Positions 49,439 to 58,567 of a stretch of DNA of 64,000 nucleotides are shown here, piece by piece. The stretch lies in the NCBI RefSeq assembly GCF_900105355.1, contig NZ_FNSC01000001.1, forward strand, positions 1,736,001-1,800,000, written 5' to 3'. A model generated the notes under the pieces. It searched no databases. It was not told the origin of the DNA and saw only the letters and a list, made by a program, of their open reading frames with translations. Origin of the DNA: Pseudomonas anguilliseptica (GTDB taxonomy: Bacteria; Pseudomonadota; Gammaproteobacteria; Pseudomonadales; Pseudomonadaceae). A program made the translations under genes and the position numbers. Each line of letters opens with the position of its first letter. The stretch's first letter is position 1.

Positions 49439-50139
49439 GCACCTTCACCTGGTTTACCGGGCGCAAACCCGCTTTGACCCAAGAGCAACTGCAACGCCGA
49501 GAGCGCTTGGCGACGGCATCAACCCTTGGCGAGCGCCCCTTGCAGCAGCAGCGTTTTGTTGTGTTGGATCTGGAAACCAGCGGTTTGAACATGCGCCGCG
49601 ATATGGTGCTGTCGATTGGCGCGGTGGTGATCGAAAACGCCTCCATCGACCTGAGCCAGCAGTTTGAATGCACCCTGCAACGCCATGACCATCAGGCCAG
49701 CGCCAGCACCTTGATTCATGGCATCGCCCCCAGCGAAATCGCCAACGGTGAAGACCCGGCGCAAGCCTTGCTGGCGTTTATGGAGTTTGTCGGCGACAGC
49801 CCGCTGCTGGCCTTCCACGCCGAATTCGACCAGCGCATGCTGGCCCGCGCGCTCAAGCAGAGCCTGGGCTACCGCTTGCAGCACACCTTTGTGGATGTGG
49901 CCGAAATCGCCCCGCTGCTGTGCCCAAAAGCCAAGCCCACAGGACACGGCCTGGACGCATGGACACAGCATTTCGGCCTGCAAGTGCTGCAGCGCCATCA
50001 CGCCAGCGCCGATGCACTGGTGACGGCAGAACTGGCGCTGATTCTGCTCAGCAAGGCACGCCAACAAGGCCTCGATAGCCTGCCGTTGCTGCTGCAACAA
50101 CTCAGCAGCCGTCGCCGTCAGCAGGCGCATTCGCTGTAA
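49435..50139 (+). CDS. 3'-5' exonuclease, DEDDh type (DnaQ-like)
   Basis: A 234-aa protein with the exonuclease motifs: Exo I VVLDLETSGLN, Exo II FHAEFDQRML and Exo III HHASADALVT with the DEDDh histidine. It is related to the epsilon proofreading subunit but is separate from dnaQ. It overlaps the stop of the DUF294 gene by 4 bases (ATGA). In other pseudomonads the same pair occurs, suggesting a shared role, possibly nucleotide signalling or RNA/DNA trimming. The partner here is broken, so the gene may now be expressed abnormally. Confidence 0.9.
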   Translation: MSTFTWFTGRKPALTQEQLQRRERLATASTLGERPLQQQRFVVLDLETSGLNMRRDMVLSIGAVVIENASIDLSQQFECTLQRHDHQASASTLIHGIAPSEIANGEDPAQALLAFMEFVGDSPLLAFHAEFDQRMLARALKQSLGYRLQHTFVDVAEIAPLLCPKAKPTGHGLDAWTQHFGLQVLQRHHASADALVTAELALILLSKARQQGLDSLPLLLQQLSSRRRQQAHSL

Positions 50140-50157
50140 GGCGCATTCCCGCGTGTC

Positions 50158-50177
50158 GGATTACGCTTCGCTAATCC
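50158..50177. repeat. REP-like hairpin between convergent genes
   Basis: GGATTA / TAATCC with a CGCTTCGC loop, inside GTGTCGGATTACGCTTCGC, a common Pseudomonas extragenic repeat type. It lies between the exonuclease and trhP stop codons and may end both transcripts. Confidence 0.65.
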
Positions 50178-50180
50178 AAC

Positions 50181-51500
50181 CTACAGATCGCGCATCAACA
50201 GGCCGTACTCCAGCTGCACCTCAGGCGGCACCGGCAGGTACAGCACATGGCCGTCGCCGGGTGCGACTGCCATGGCCTGGCCCTGGCGGTTTTCCAGTTG
50301 TTCAAGGGTAAAACTCAGGTTGCCCTGCGGCGTCATCAGCTCCAGACCATCGCCGATGGCAAAGCGATTTTTCACTTTCACCTCAGCCAAGTCGCCGCGC
50401 CGCTCGCCGGTTAGCTCGCCGACAAATTGCTGCTGCTCCGACACCGAACTGCCGCGCTGGTAGTTCTGGTATTCGTCATGCACGTGGCGGCGCAGAAAGC
50501 CCTCGGTGTAACCGCGATGGGCCAGCGACTCCAAGGTGTTCATCAGGCTCTTGTCGAAAGGCTTGCCCGCCACCGCATCATCAATCGCCTTGCGGTACAC
50601 CTGCGCGGTACGGGCTACGTAATAGTGGGATTTAGTGCGGCCTTCAATTTTCAATGAGTGCACACCCATCTGCACCAAGCGCTCAACATGCTGCACCGCG
50701 CGCAGGTCTTTGGAGTTCATGATGTACGTGCCGTGCTCATCCTCAAATGCAGGCATGGGTTCGTCCGGGCGCGAGGCATCCTGCAGCAGAAACACCTGAT
50801 CGGTGGGCGCACCTGCACCCAGGGTGGGTTCGACAATCCGCACAATATCGCCCAACTCGTTCTCACTGCCCGGCTCTGCCTTGTACTCCCAGCGGCAAGC
50901 ATTGGTGCAGCTGCCCTGGTTGGGGTCCCGCTTGTTGATATAGCCCGACAGCAGGCAGCGCCCGGAATAGGCCATGCACAGCGCGCCGTGGACGAATACT
51001 TCCAGCTCCATGCCCGGCACTTCGCTACGTATCTCGCCGATCTCTTCCAATGACAATTCGCGCGACAGAATCACCCGGGAGAGCCCCTGCTGCTGCCAGA
51101 ACTTGACGCTGGCCCAGTTGACCGCGTTGGCCTGCACCGACAGGTGAATCGGTATCTGCGGAAAGTGTTCGCGCACCAGCATGATCAGGCCGGGGTCGGA
51201 CATGATCAGCGCGTCCGGGCCCATCTCGATCACCGGCGCCAGATCCTTCAAGAAGGTCTTCAGCTTGGCGTTGTGCGGCGCGATATTGACCACCACGTAG
51301 AACTGCTTGCCCTGGGCATGGGCTTCGGCGATGCCCAGGGCCAGGTTGGCGTGATCGAACTCGTTGTTGCGCACTCGCAGGCTGTAGCGCGGCTGCCCGG
51401 CATACACCGCATCCGCGCCATAGGCGAAGGCGTAGCGCATGTTTTTGAGGGTGCCGGCAGGGGACAGCAGTTCGGGGTGGCTATAGGTGGAGGTGGCCAT
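50181..51500 (-). CDS. trhP: tRNA hydroxylation protein TrhP / YegQ (peptidase U32 family)
   Basis: A 439-aa U32-family protein. TrhP makes 5-hydroxyuridine at tRNA position 34 using prephenate as the oxygen source, and it binds an Fe-S cluster through cysteines. Visible are the opening HPELLSPAGTLKNMRYAF, the barrel repeats, and the Cys-rich segment CMAYSGRCLLSGY followed by GSCTNACRWEY, which carries cluster ligands. The gene stands alone between REP sequence and an unrelated membrane-protein gene. Confidence 0.92.
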   Translation of the reverse strand: MATSTYSHPELLSPAGTLKNMRYAFAYGADAVYAGQPRYSLRVRNNEFDHANLALGIAEAHAQGKQFYVVVNIAPHNAKLKTFLKDLAPVIEMGPDALIMSDPGLIMLVREHFPQIPIHLSVQANAVNWASVKFWQQQGLSRVILSRELSLEEIGEIRSEVPGMELEVFVHGALCMAYSGRCLLSGYINKRDPNQGSCTNACRWEYKAEPGSENELGDIVRIVEPTLGAGAPTDQVFLLQDASRPDEPMPAFEDEHGTYIMNSKDLRAVQHVERLVQMGVHSLKIEGRTKSHYYVARTAQVYRKAIDDAVAGKPFDKSLMNTLESLAHRGYTEGFLRRHVHDEYQNYQRGSSVSEQQQFVGELTGERRGDLAEVKVKNRFAIGDGLELMTPQGNLSFTLEQLENRQGQAMAVAPGDGHVLYLPVPPEVQLEYGLLMRDL

Positions 51501-51679
51501 AAACCGCGGGCTCGGAAATCAAGGGGGATGGGATTCTAGAGAGCCGGCCGACTGACCGCATTGATCTGGGTCTATGGCAGCGCCTGCGACTCCAAATGGA
51601 GGCAGGCGGTTAAAGCACAAGCTGTTACTGCAAAGCTCTGACCCCGAGTTGCAAATCAGGGGCTATCTCAAACCATTAC

Positions 51680-52186
51680 TTACTGGCAGACCTGCCGGTA
51701 GAGAACATCGTCCTTGGCAATCCGCTTCAGCTGATCCAGCAGCGGCTTTTTCTCTGCATCCAGAGGCAGCAGCTCCGCCGTGGAGCAATTAAGCAGATGG
51801 GGCTGGTGGGTAACGCGGTCGACGTGCTGCTTTTCAAAGCGGTACAGGTTAAAGGCGACAACCGCACTGCCGTCCGCCTCCTGGCGCTGCAGGCTTTTGC
51901 TATCGAGCACGGTAAAAGCCTTGGTCATCGGCCAGTAGAACGTCCAGGGCCGCCAGAACACCTCGCCGGTTTCACTGGCCACCAGTACGGACTCAGCCGG
52001 CTGACGCTGCAGTTGGTGCTCAAACCAGGAGTACTCGTAGTAAATCTGGTAGCTCAGCATGCCCAAACCGCCAAACGCCGGAATGATCCACTTCGGCAAG
52101 CGGTTGCGCGTCAGTTTGCGCAGCAGCATGGCAATACCAGCCGCCCCAAGCCCTGACACCACGATGGCAAGTATTGTCCACAGCAT
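51680..52186 (-). CDS. Membrane protein of unknown function
   Basis: A 168-aa protein with two N-terminal hydrophobic segments (about residues 3-20 and 35-55), followed by a polar domain containing FWRPWTFYWPMTKAF and two Cys (LLNCSTAELL and VCQ at the end). It probably has a short membrane anchor and a soluble domain. I do not recognise the family. I chose ATG 52186 (MLWTILAIVV), because upstream in-frame codons lack a hydrophobic start. About 90 bases separate it from the actP terminator. A convergent REP or other feature between 51540 and 51680 was not seen. Confidence 0.65.
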   Translation of the reverse strand: MLWTILAIVVSGLGAAGIAMLLRKLTRNRLPKWIIPAFGGLGMLSYQIYYEYSWFEHQLQRQPAESVLVASETGEVFWRPWTFYWPMTKAFTVLDSKSLQRQEADGSAVVAFNLYRFEKQHVDRVTHQPHLLNCSTAELLPLDAEKKPLLDQLKRIAKDDVLYRQVCQ

Positions 52187-52280
52187 TGAATGACTCCCGA
52201 TAATAAAAACCCGGCGCAATCGATAACCTTGCGCCGCGACGCAACCACGTGTGGCTGCCATGGATAGCTGGAAATAAAAC

Positions 52281-52300
52281 GGGCCTCCTGAAGGAGGCCC
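52281..52300 (-). terminator. Terminator after actP
   Basis: Perfect 8-bp stem GGGCCTCC / GGAGGCCC with a TGAA loop. Read on the minus strand it is followed by GTTTTATTT, a classic intrinsic terminator 41 bases after the actP stop. Confidence 0.92.
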
Positions 52301-52341
52301 GCTGGTAAGACCCTGATCAAACATGATCCGGGGGATTATGC

Positions 52342-54111
52342 TCAGTGGCTCAACGCGCCACCAGCACCTTTGGGAGTACGCACGCTTTCCACCAGCTCCT
52401 GAATTTCCTTCGGCGGAGCAACGCTGACCAGCGACACGGCATAGGCAACCGCAAAGTTGATCAGGGCACCCACAGTACCAATGGACAGCGGCGAGATGCC
52501 GAACATCCAGTTATCCGGGGTGTTGGCGAAGGTCGCAGTGCCAGGGATAAAGAACCAGCCCAGGTACAGGAAGATATAAACGACAGTGAATACCAGGCCT
52601 ACCAGCATGCCGGCAATTGCGCCCTTGTCGTTTACCCGCTTGGAGAAGATCCCCATCATCAACGCCGGGAACAGCGTAGCCGCGGCAATGCCGAAGGCCA
52701 GTGCCACCACCTGCGCGGCAAAACCTGGCGGATTGAGCCCCAGATAGGTCGCCAGCAGAATCGCGATGGCCATGGAGATGCGTGCAGCGCGCATTTCCCC
52801 CTTCTCGCTGATCTTCGGATTGATCATGTTCTTGATCAGGTCATGACTCACCGTCGAGGAAATCGCCAGCAGCAAACCGGCAGCCGTCGACAACGCGGCG
52901 GCAATGGCACCCGCGGCAATCAGGCCAATCACCCAACCCGGCAGGTTGGCAATTTCCGGGTTAGCCAGTACTAGAATGTCGTTGTTCACAGTCAGCTCGT
53001 TGCCCTTCCAGCCGCGAGTTTCGGCGGTTGGGGTGAAGGCAGGCGCAGCATCGTTGTACAGCTGGATGCGACCGTCAGCATTCTTGTCTTCCCACTTGAT
53101 CAGGCCGGTGGTTTCCCAGGTCTTGACCCACTCCGGACGCTCTTCATAGGCCAGCGCTGGCGCTTCGGCACCCTGCGGATAGACAGTGGTCAGCAGGTTC
53201 AGACGCGCCATGGACGCCACGGCTGGAGCAGTGAGGTACAGCAAGGCGATAAACACCAGGGTCCAGCCAGCCGACCAACGTGCATCGGCAACTTTCGGCA
53301 CAGTGAAGAAGCGAATGATCACGTGCGGCAGACCGGCCGTACCAATCATCAGCGACATGGTAAAGAGCACCATGTTCAGCTTGTTGCTGACATCGGCGGT
53401 GTAGTCGGTAAAGCCCAGACCCGCGACGACTTCATTGAGCTTCTGCAGCAGCGGCACGCCTGACTCAGTGTGCTCGCTGAACATGCCGAACATCGGAATC
53501 GGATTGCCTGTCAGTTGCAGGGAGATAAATACCGCCGGAATGGTGTAGGCGATGATCAACACCACGTACTGGGCAACCTGGGTGTAGGTAATGCCCTTCA
53601 TTCCGCCGAACACCGCGTAGCAGAACACCACGCCGGCCGCGATCCAGATACCGGTGGAGTTGCTCACTTCGAGGAAGCGCGAGAACGCCACACCAGCACC
53701 CGCCATCTGACCGATTACGTAGGTCACGCAGATGATGATCAGGCAGACTACTGCAGCCAGGCGTGCGCCGTTGCTGTAGAAGCGATCACCGATAAAGTCC
53801 GGCACGGTGAATTTGCCGAATTTGCGCAGGTACGGCGCCAGCAGCATGGCCAACAGCACATAACCACCGGTCCAGCCCATCAGGAAGGTTGAGTTGGCAT
53901 AACCGCCAGCGGCGATCAGACCGGCCATGGAAATAAAAGATGCCGCGGACATCCAGTCGGCCGCAGTTGCCATGCCATTGGTGACGGGGTGAACACCACC
54001 GCCGGCGACGTAGAATTCCTTGGTCGAACCGGCACGTGCCCAGACAGCGATGCCGAAGTAGAGCGCGAAGGAAGCACCCACAAACAGCATATTGATTACA
54101 AACTGGCTCAT
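52342..54111 (-). CDS. actP: Cation:acetate symporter
   Basis: A 589-aa sodium:solute-symporter family protein with about 13 transmembrane helices. It opens FVINMLFVGASFALYFGI, then has WMSAASFISMAGLIAAGGY with the sodium-site residues, and a C-terminal PPKEIQELVESVRTPKG tail. It imports acetate and similar monocarboxylates. Three bases separate the DUF485 stop from its ATG, so the pair is one operon, with DUF485 first. Confidence 0.95.
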   Translation of the reverse strand: MSQFVINMLFVGASFALYFGIAVWARAGSTKEFYVAGGGVHPVTNGMATAADWMSAASFISMAGLIAAGGYANSTFLMGWTGGYVLLAMLLAPYLRKFGKFTVPDFIGDRFYSNGARLAAVVCLIIICVTYVIGQMAGAGVAFSRFLEVSNSTGIWIAAGVVFCYAVFGGMKGITYTQVAQYVVLIIAYTIPAVFISLQLTGNPIPMFGMFSEHTESGVPLLQKLNEVVAGLGFTDYTADVSNKLNMVLFTMSLMIGTAGLPHVIIRFFTVPKVADARWSAGWTLVFIALLYLTAPAVASMARLNLLTTVYPQGAEAPALAYEERPEWVKTWETTGLIKWEDKNADGRIQLYNDAAPAFTPTAETRGWKGNELTVNNDILVLANPEIANLPGWVIGLIAAGAIAAALSTAAGLLLAISSTVSHDLIKNMINPKISEKGEMRAARISMAIAILLATYLGLNPPGFAAQVVALAFGIAAATLFPALMMGIFSKRVNDKGAIAGMLVGLVFTVVYIFLYLGWFFIPGTATFANTPDNWMFGISPLSIGTVGALINFAVAYAVSLVSVAPPKEIQELVESVRTPKGAGGALSH

Positions 54112-54114
54112 GGA

Positions 54115-54375
54115 TTATTCCTCGACACCGAATTGTTTATCGAGTCTGTTCATTTTCCAGGCGTAGACGAAAATGATCACGATAAAGGTGATGATCGAAC
54201 CTTGCTGGGCGAACCAGAAGCCAAGGTCGGTACCGCCGACAGAAATACCTGCCAGCATCGGGCGAAGAAGTATGGCGAAGCCGTAAGACACCAGGGCCCA
54301 GATAATCAGGCTCCAGGTAATCAACCGAACATTCGCCTTCCAGTACGCTGCAGCGTTAGCTTGATCAGAAGTCAT
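54115..54375 (-). CDS. DUF485 membrane protein (YjcH-like)
   Basis: An 86-aa protein with two hydrophobic helices (about residues 18-38 and 55-75), the pattern of DUF485/YjcH, which accompanies acetate permeases of the ActP type. Its function is not established; it may stabilise or regulate ActP. It is the first gene of the operon, with GGAG shortly upstream of the ATG. Confidence 0.92.
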   Translation of the reverse strand: MTSDQANAAAYWKANVRLITWSLIIWALVSYGFAILLRPMLAGISVGGTDLGFWFAQQGSIITFIVIIFVYAWKMNRLDKQFGVEE

Positions 54376-54779
54376 AAACTCCTCCGGTTATTATTGTTAT
54401 TCTCGTGCACCTTCAAGCTAGCAGCAGGCCACTAGGGCCGACAGATAGACATTGGTATTAGCCGCCTGATAACGCTCCTCAAGTAAAAATTTATTCTTAT
54501 ATAACAGTTAGTTAACTTGCCAATCGAAAGAATAGACAGCAGCCCTAGGACGTTAGTCGGACGACATAACAGCTAAGACCCGCTAAACGCCCTCGCACAG
54601 CGCCTAGCCACGCGCCTCAAGCCGCCTTGATCCAGAACGCGCAAGCGCATCGCCACCCCCTGCCGGCTTGCCAGTTATGCGCTTCCCCTGCTGGCCCGCT
54701 GTAGCAGCAAACAACCGCGCGATCCGCCGCGCCAGCAAGTGCCCGGCGCGCGACTCTTCGCGCAAGCCGATATGCCCGC
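54376..54779. other. Intergenic region before the DUF485-actP operon
   Basis: 404 bases. The part nearest DUF485 (about 54376-54545) is comparatively A/T-rich (TTTATTCTTATATAACAG near 54489) and should hold the actP promoter. The rest is GC-rich with overlapping open frames on the minus strand, but none looks like a protein and none has a recognisable start signal. Confidence 0.5.
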
Positions 54780-55085
54780 TTATCGCACATACCACAGACG
54801 AAAGAAGCCAAACGCCAGCAGCAGCCCCACCTGGCCCAGCGCCGTGCACAGACTGAGAAAGGACTGCACCTCACGGTTCTGCGGGGCGTTGGCCAGGCCA
54901 GTCAGGCTCTCCCAGAACGCCTCCGGCAACAGCACCAGGCTCATCTGCGCCAGGGGTTGGCCGGTCAGCTGCAGGCCTTTGATCAGGTCAAACTGGCCAC
55001 AGAACATCAGGCCCAGCAGCACCATAAAGGCCACCGCCAACCCCAGGGCGAAACAAGCAGAAAACTGCATCAATAAACGCATCAT
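54780..55085 (-). CDS. Small membrane protein next to creD
   Basis: A 101-aa protein with two hydrophobic segments (about residues 5-30 and 78-98) and a short middle loop. It starts MMRLLMQFSACFALGLAV from ATG 55085. An equivalent short hypothetical gene follows creD in P. aeruginosa. The intergenic distance to creD is 56 bases on the same strand, so the two are probably cotranscribed. Function unknown. Confidence 0.65.
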   Translation of the reverse strand: MMRLLMQFSACFALGLAVAFMVLLGLMFCGQFDLIKGLQLTGQPLAQMSLVLLPEAFWESLTGLANAPQNREVQSFLSLCTALGQVGLLLAFGFFRLWYVR

Positions 55086-55141
55086 GCTCAACTCCCGCAC
55101 AGGTAAAGAAGCGGCGCAGGCTGGGCCCGCGCCGCGATTCG

Positions 55142-56500
55142 TCAAAGGTCGCTGGCTGGGCTGGCCAGTGGCAGGCGGCCGACGCCGTACCAATCGAGCT
55201 TGCGGGTCAGCACCATCACCCCGGCAAGCACGCCGAACACCAGCACCGAGCCCATCAGCAAGGCGTAGTCTTCGGCCCCGAGCAGGCCGAACAACATGCC
55301 GTAGAGCAGCGCCAGCAGGGCGCCAAAACCCACCCCACGCTGGACGCTGTGCAGCACATGACTGACGTAGAAGCCGATCAGCAGCACACAGGCAGTCGCG
55401 GCAATACCGTAGGCCAGGGCAAAACTCAGGTGCTCGGACAGCGACAACAGCAGCAGGTAGAACAACGCCAACGACATGCCCACCAGGGCGTACTGCACCG
55501 GGTGCACGGACATGCGCTTGAGCACTTCAAAGAGGAAGAACACGGCGAAGGTCAGGCCGATAAACAGCAGCGCGTATTTGATCGCCCGCTCGGTCTTCAG
55601 GTACTGGTCCACCGGGTCGACAAAGCTCACTCCGAAGTTACGTGCGGTCAGCGCATTGCAGCTGTCACCGCGTACACAGTCGGTCAGCGCCTCTTCCAGG
55701 TTGGTGGCGAAGAAACTGGTCTGCCAGTGCGCCTTAAATCCCTCGGCCGACACTTCACGGCTGCTCGGCAGGTACTCACCAACAAAGCTCGGATGCTGCC
55801 AGTCGGAGGTCAGCTCGACCTGACTATCACGTCCCACCGGGGTGATACTCAGCTGCTCGGTGCCCTGTAATTTCAGGTCGAAAGCGAACTCCAGCACCTG
55901 CCCACCCTGGGTATCCAGTGCCGGCAGCGGTGCATGCACTCCTGCGCCGAAACGCTCTTCGGCACTGCCAGGAGCAAAGCTCAGGTTCACGCCGTTGAAG
56001 CGCAGCTGCAGATCATTGCTGATACCGCGGATATCGCTGATACCGACCGAGAGAAACGGCCGATCAAACTGATACAGGCCCAGATCATCACCCAATCCCA
56101 GACGGGCCGGTAGTTTGAATGCGCCACTGATCTGGTTGTCGCTGCGGTACAGCAGCGCCTTGTAGATGCCGCGTGCACGCTCCTCGGTGGAGACATGACC
56201 GTTGAGCACAAAGCGCTCCGGCAGGAAGTACAGACGGCCGCGGCTCTTCTGCTCTTCCAGGTAACGCTCGCCGGTCTTGGCATGGGTTTTCCATTGGTGC
56301 CAGACCTTGGTGTAAGGCATCACCAGAATCGGCCCGGTGAGCTGCTGGCGGTAGCTGGAACTGCGCGCGATGTCCTGCAGCACCTCTGCGCGCTGATACT
56401 GCCGCTCGTCCACTAGCCCGTCGATCATCGACAGCGGGACCAGCAATAACAAAATCAGCAGGGCAATAGCGCCCAGCTTGAAACCCAGAATGCGGCTCAT
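55142..56500 (-). CDS. creD: Cell-envelope integrity protein CreD
   Basis: A 452-aa inner-membrane protein with one N-terminal helix (residues 5-25), a large periplasmic domain (about 30-300) and five or six C-terminal helices. It matches CreD of the CreBC regulon, which affects envelope integrity and beta-lactam response. The usual upstream creB and creC genes are not adjacent here: upstream lie 257 bases and a divergent LPMO gene. No clear TTCAC-N6-TTCAC cre-tag was found in that gap. Confidence 0.92.
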   Translation of the reverse strand: MSRILGFKLGAIALLILLLLVPLSMIDGLVDERQYQRAEVLQDIARSSSYRQQLTGPILVMPYTKVWHQWKTHAKTGERYLEEQKSRGRLYFLPERFVLNGHVSTEERARGIYKALLYRSDNQISGAFKLPARLGLGDDLGLYQFDRPFLSVGISDIRGISNDLQLRFNGVNLSFAPGSAEERFGAGVHAPLPALDTQGGQVLEFAFDLKLQGTEQLSITPVGRDSQVELTSDWQHPSFVGEYLPSSREVSAEGFKAHWQTSFFATNLEEALTDCVRGDSCNALTARNFGVSFVDPVDQYLKTERAIKYALLFIGLTFAVFFLFEVLKRMSVHPVQYALVGMSLALFYLLLLSLSEHLSFALAYGIAATACVLLIGFYVSHVLHSVQRGVGFGALLALLYGMLFGLLGAEDYALLMGSVLVFGVLAGVMVLTRKLDWYGVGRLPLASPASDL

Positions 56501-56757
56501 GGCGCAACTCTCCGATGCGGTTTAGGTAGGCAGAGTCTGGGCGGCGCAGGTGGTGGCTTTATGGAGGGCAGATGGAGAGTGTGTGGAGATCGATCTGCCA
56601 CAACGTGTAAATGACTTCGGCGGCAGACACCTGCGACCGTTCGTCCATTCCACTGGAAGCAAGAGTTTTCTGCACTAGAGTGCTAACTCACTTGTTGCTC
56701 AGAAGGCGACCGGTAAGCGGCTTCACCAAGATTTATCCAATCTGATAAGGGACAGTC

Positions 56758-58179
56758 ATGAATAAGCGCCAATGGACTTGCGCGGCCAGCGCACTATTAA
56801 TGCTCGGTAGCAGCAACGTATTCGCCCACGGCTATATCAAACAACCTGAAGCACGTGGCTATCTGTGCAAGCTCGGTGAAAACAGCCAATGCGGCGCAGT
56901 GCAATGGGAACCGCAAAGCCTGGAAGGCTACTCCGGCTTCCCGCAAAACGGCCCTGCCGATGGCCAGATCGCCAGTGCCGGCCTGGCGCAATTCTCCCCC
57001 CTCAATGAACAGACCGTCAGCCGCTGGGCCAAGCGCCCAATCACCGCAGGCCCGACGAACTTCACCTGGCGCTTTACCGCCAACCACGTCACACGCAACT
57101 GGCGCTACTACATCACTCGCCCCGACTGGCTGGCCAATCAGCCGTTAAACCGCGCAGCGTTCGAGCCGGTACCGTTCTGCGTGGTCGATGGCGGCATGCA
57201 ACAGCCGCCCCAGGAAGTCACCCATAACTGCGATATACCGCCGCGCGAGGGCTACCAGGTGATCCTCGGAGTGTGGGAAGTGGGCGACACGCCGATGAGT
57301 TTCTACAACGTGATGGATGTGATGTTCGGTGATGTCACAACCCCACCCGATCCGTCCGCCTGGCAAGCCAAGGGCATGCTCTACCCCTCGGTAGACCTGC
57401 AAGTCGGCGACCAGGCGATGACCCGGGTCTTCGATGCCAACGGCGAGCGCAGTGACTTGCAGACGCGGCTGCAGGTTGAAACCAGCGAGCAGGGCCAACG
57501 CAACCAGTGGACCTACCTGCTGGCCAGCCGGATCAACCAGCAGCAGAGTCTGCTCAAGGCCGGTCAGCGCGGCAGCGACGGTGCCATCTCGCCGGTATAC
57601 GGCCAGAACAGCCTGTTTGCCCGCGCTGACAGCGGCATCCAGCGCATCGAGGTGCAGATCGACAAGGCTACTGCACCGGACCACGATCTGCTGGTCGATG
57701 GTCTGCAGCCCAGCTACCGCATCCGTAACGGCCAGCTGCGCCTCGAATTCAACGTCACCGCCGTGGGCGCGCTGCAGATCAGCAGCTACGTCTACGACCA
57801 CGACGGCAATGCCAAAGGCTTTGCCGCAACCGAACTGGCCAACGGCAGCCAGCCCTTGAGCATCAATGTCGAGAACCCTGTGCCCGGTCATCACCAACTG
57901 GTGGTCAGTGGCAAGGTCGCTGGCAGCGAACAAGTGCTGCAGAAAACCTTCGACATGATGTTCGTCGCAGACGATGGCAGCGCCAACTACGACTTCACCT
58001 TCCCGGACGGTCTGCGCAGTTACACGGCCGGCCCCCGGGTGCTGCAACCCAAGACGGGACAGCTGTATCAGTGTCTTCCCTTTCCGAAGAGTGGCTATTG
58101 CACGCAATGGTCAGCGGCCTCGACCCAGTTCGAGCCCGGTATCGGTAGCCATTGGCAAGACGCCTGGATAGCCGACTGA
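56758..58179 (+). CDS. Secreted AA10 lytic polysaccharide monooxygenase, GbpA/CbpD-like
   Basis: A 473-aa copper enzyme that cleaves chitin oxidatively. The signal peptide (residues 1-23) ends so that mature His1 is His24. With His110 (TANHVTRNW) it forms the copper brace. The AA10 domain spans about 24-200. It is followed by GbpA-type modules (about 205-400) and a C-terminal chitin-binding CBM73-like segment with Trp and Cys residues (LPFPKSGYCTQWSAASTQFEPG). This four-part layout matches Vibrio GbpA more than the shorter Pseudomonas CbpD. Probably exported by type II secretion. Confidence 0.92.
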   Translation: MNKRQWTCAASALLMLGSSNVFAHGYIKQPEARGYLCKLGENSQCGAVQWEPQSLEGYSGFPQNGPADGQIASAGLAQFSPLNEQTVSRWAKRPITAGPTNFTWRFTANHVTRNWRYYITRPDWLANQPLNRAAFEPVPFCVVDGGMQQPPQEVTHNCDIPPREGYQVILGVWEVGDTPMSFYNVMDVMFGDVTTPPDPSAWQAKGMLYPSVDLQVGDQAMTRVFDANGERSDLQTRLQVETSEQGQRNQWTYLLASRINQQQSLLKAGQRGSDGAISPVYGQNSLFARADSGIQRIEVQIDKATAPDHDLLVDGLQPSYRIRNGQLRLEFNVTAVGALQISSYVYDHDGNAKGFAATELANGSQPLSINVENPVPGHHQLVVSGKVAGSEQVLQKTFDMMFVADDGSANYDFTFPDGLRSYTAGPRVLQPKTGQLYQCLPFPKSGYCTQWSAASTQFEPGIGSHWQDAWIAD

Positions 58180-58567
58180 GATAAGCGCCGCGCCCGCCGG
58201 GCTGTTTTGCCGGCGCGGACACCCCATCCCCCTGAACACACGTACGACACAGGCGCATGCACTGCGCCTTGGCGTATGTCTTTGTGGAGCCGCAGGTATG
58301 CCCAGACACTGACGTATAGGCGCTCACCCCGCGTTGCGCGCATCACGACACTGACCCCGAGCCGATATAGCGGCGCCCGGAGACAGCTAGCAAACAGTGC
58401 GCTTCACTCCCCCTTCTCGACAGCTGAACGGGTGGTGCTTTATCGCATTAAGTATTTGATTTAATTGATTATTTTTAAATAAAAAGCGACGAACGACCTT
58501 GGCTTTTCAACACAGTCTCCTAGGGTTCTGGCAGCTGCACTACGCGGCACACAATTGGGAGATAACC
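58180..58567. other. Intergenic region between LPMO and protease genes
   Basis: 388 bases. A GC-rich imperfect hairpin with arms CCGCGCC (58188-58194) and GGCGCGG (58212-58218) follows the LPMO stop and may terminate it. An unusually A/T-rich segment (about 58440-58490, TTGATTTAATTGATTATTTT and neighbours) is the likely protease promoter region. GGGAG lies 10 bases before the protease ATG. Confidence 0.5.

Noticed and set aside
54604..54874. Possible small genes on the minus strand
   Set aside because: Overlapping frames with no ribosome-binding site, no family resemblance and biased Arg/Ala/Cys composition.
58499..58567. Longer N-terminus for the subtilisin
   Set aside because: It puts 23 residues before a clean signal peptide, and only ATG 58568 has a ribosome-binding site.
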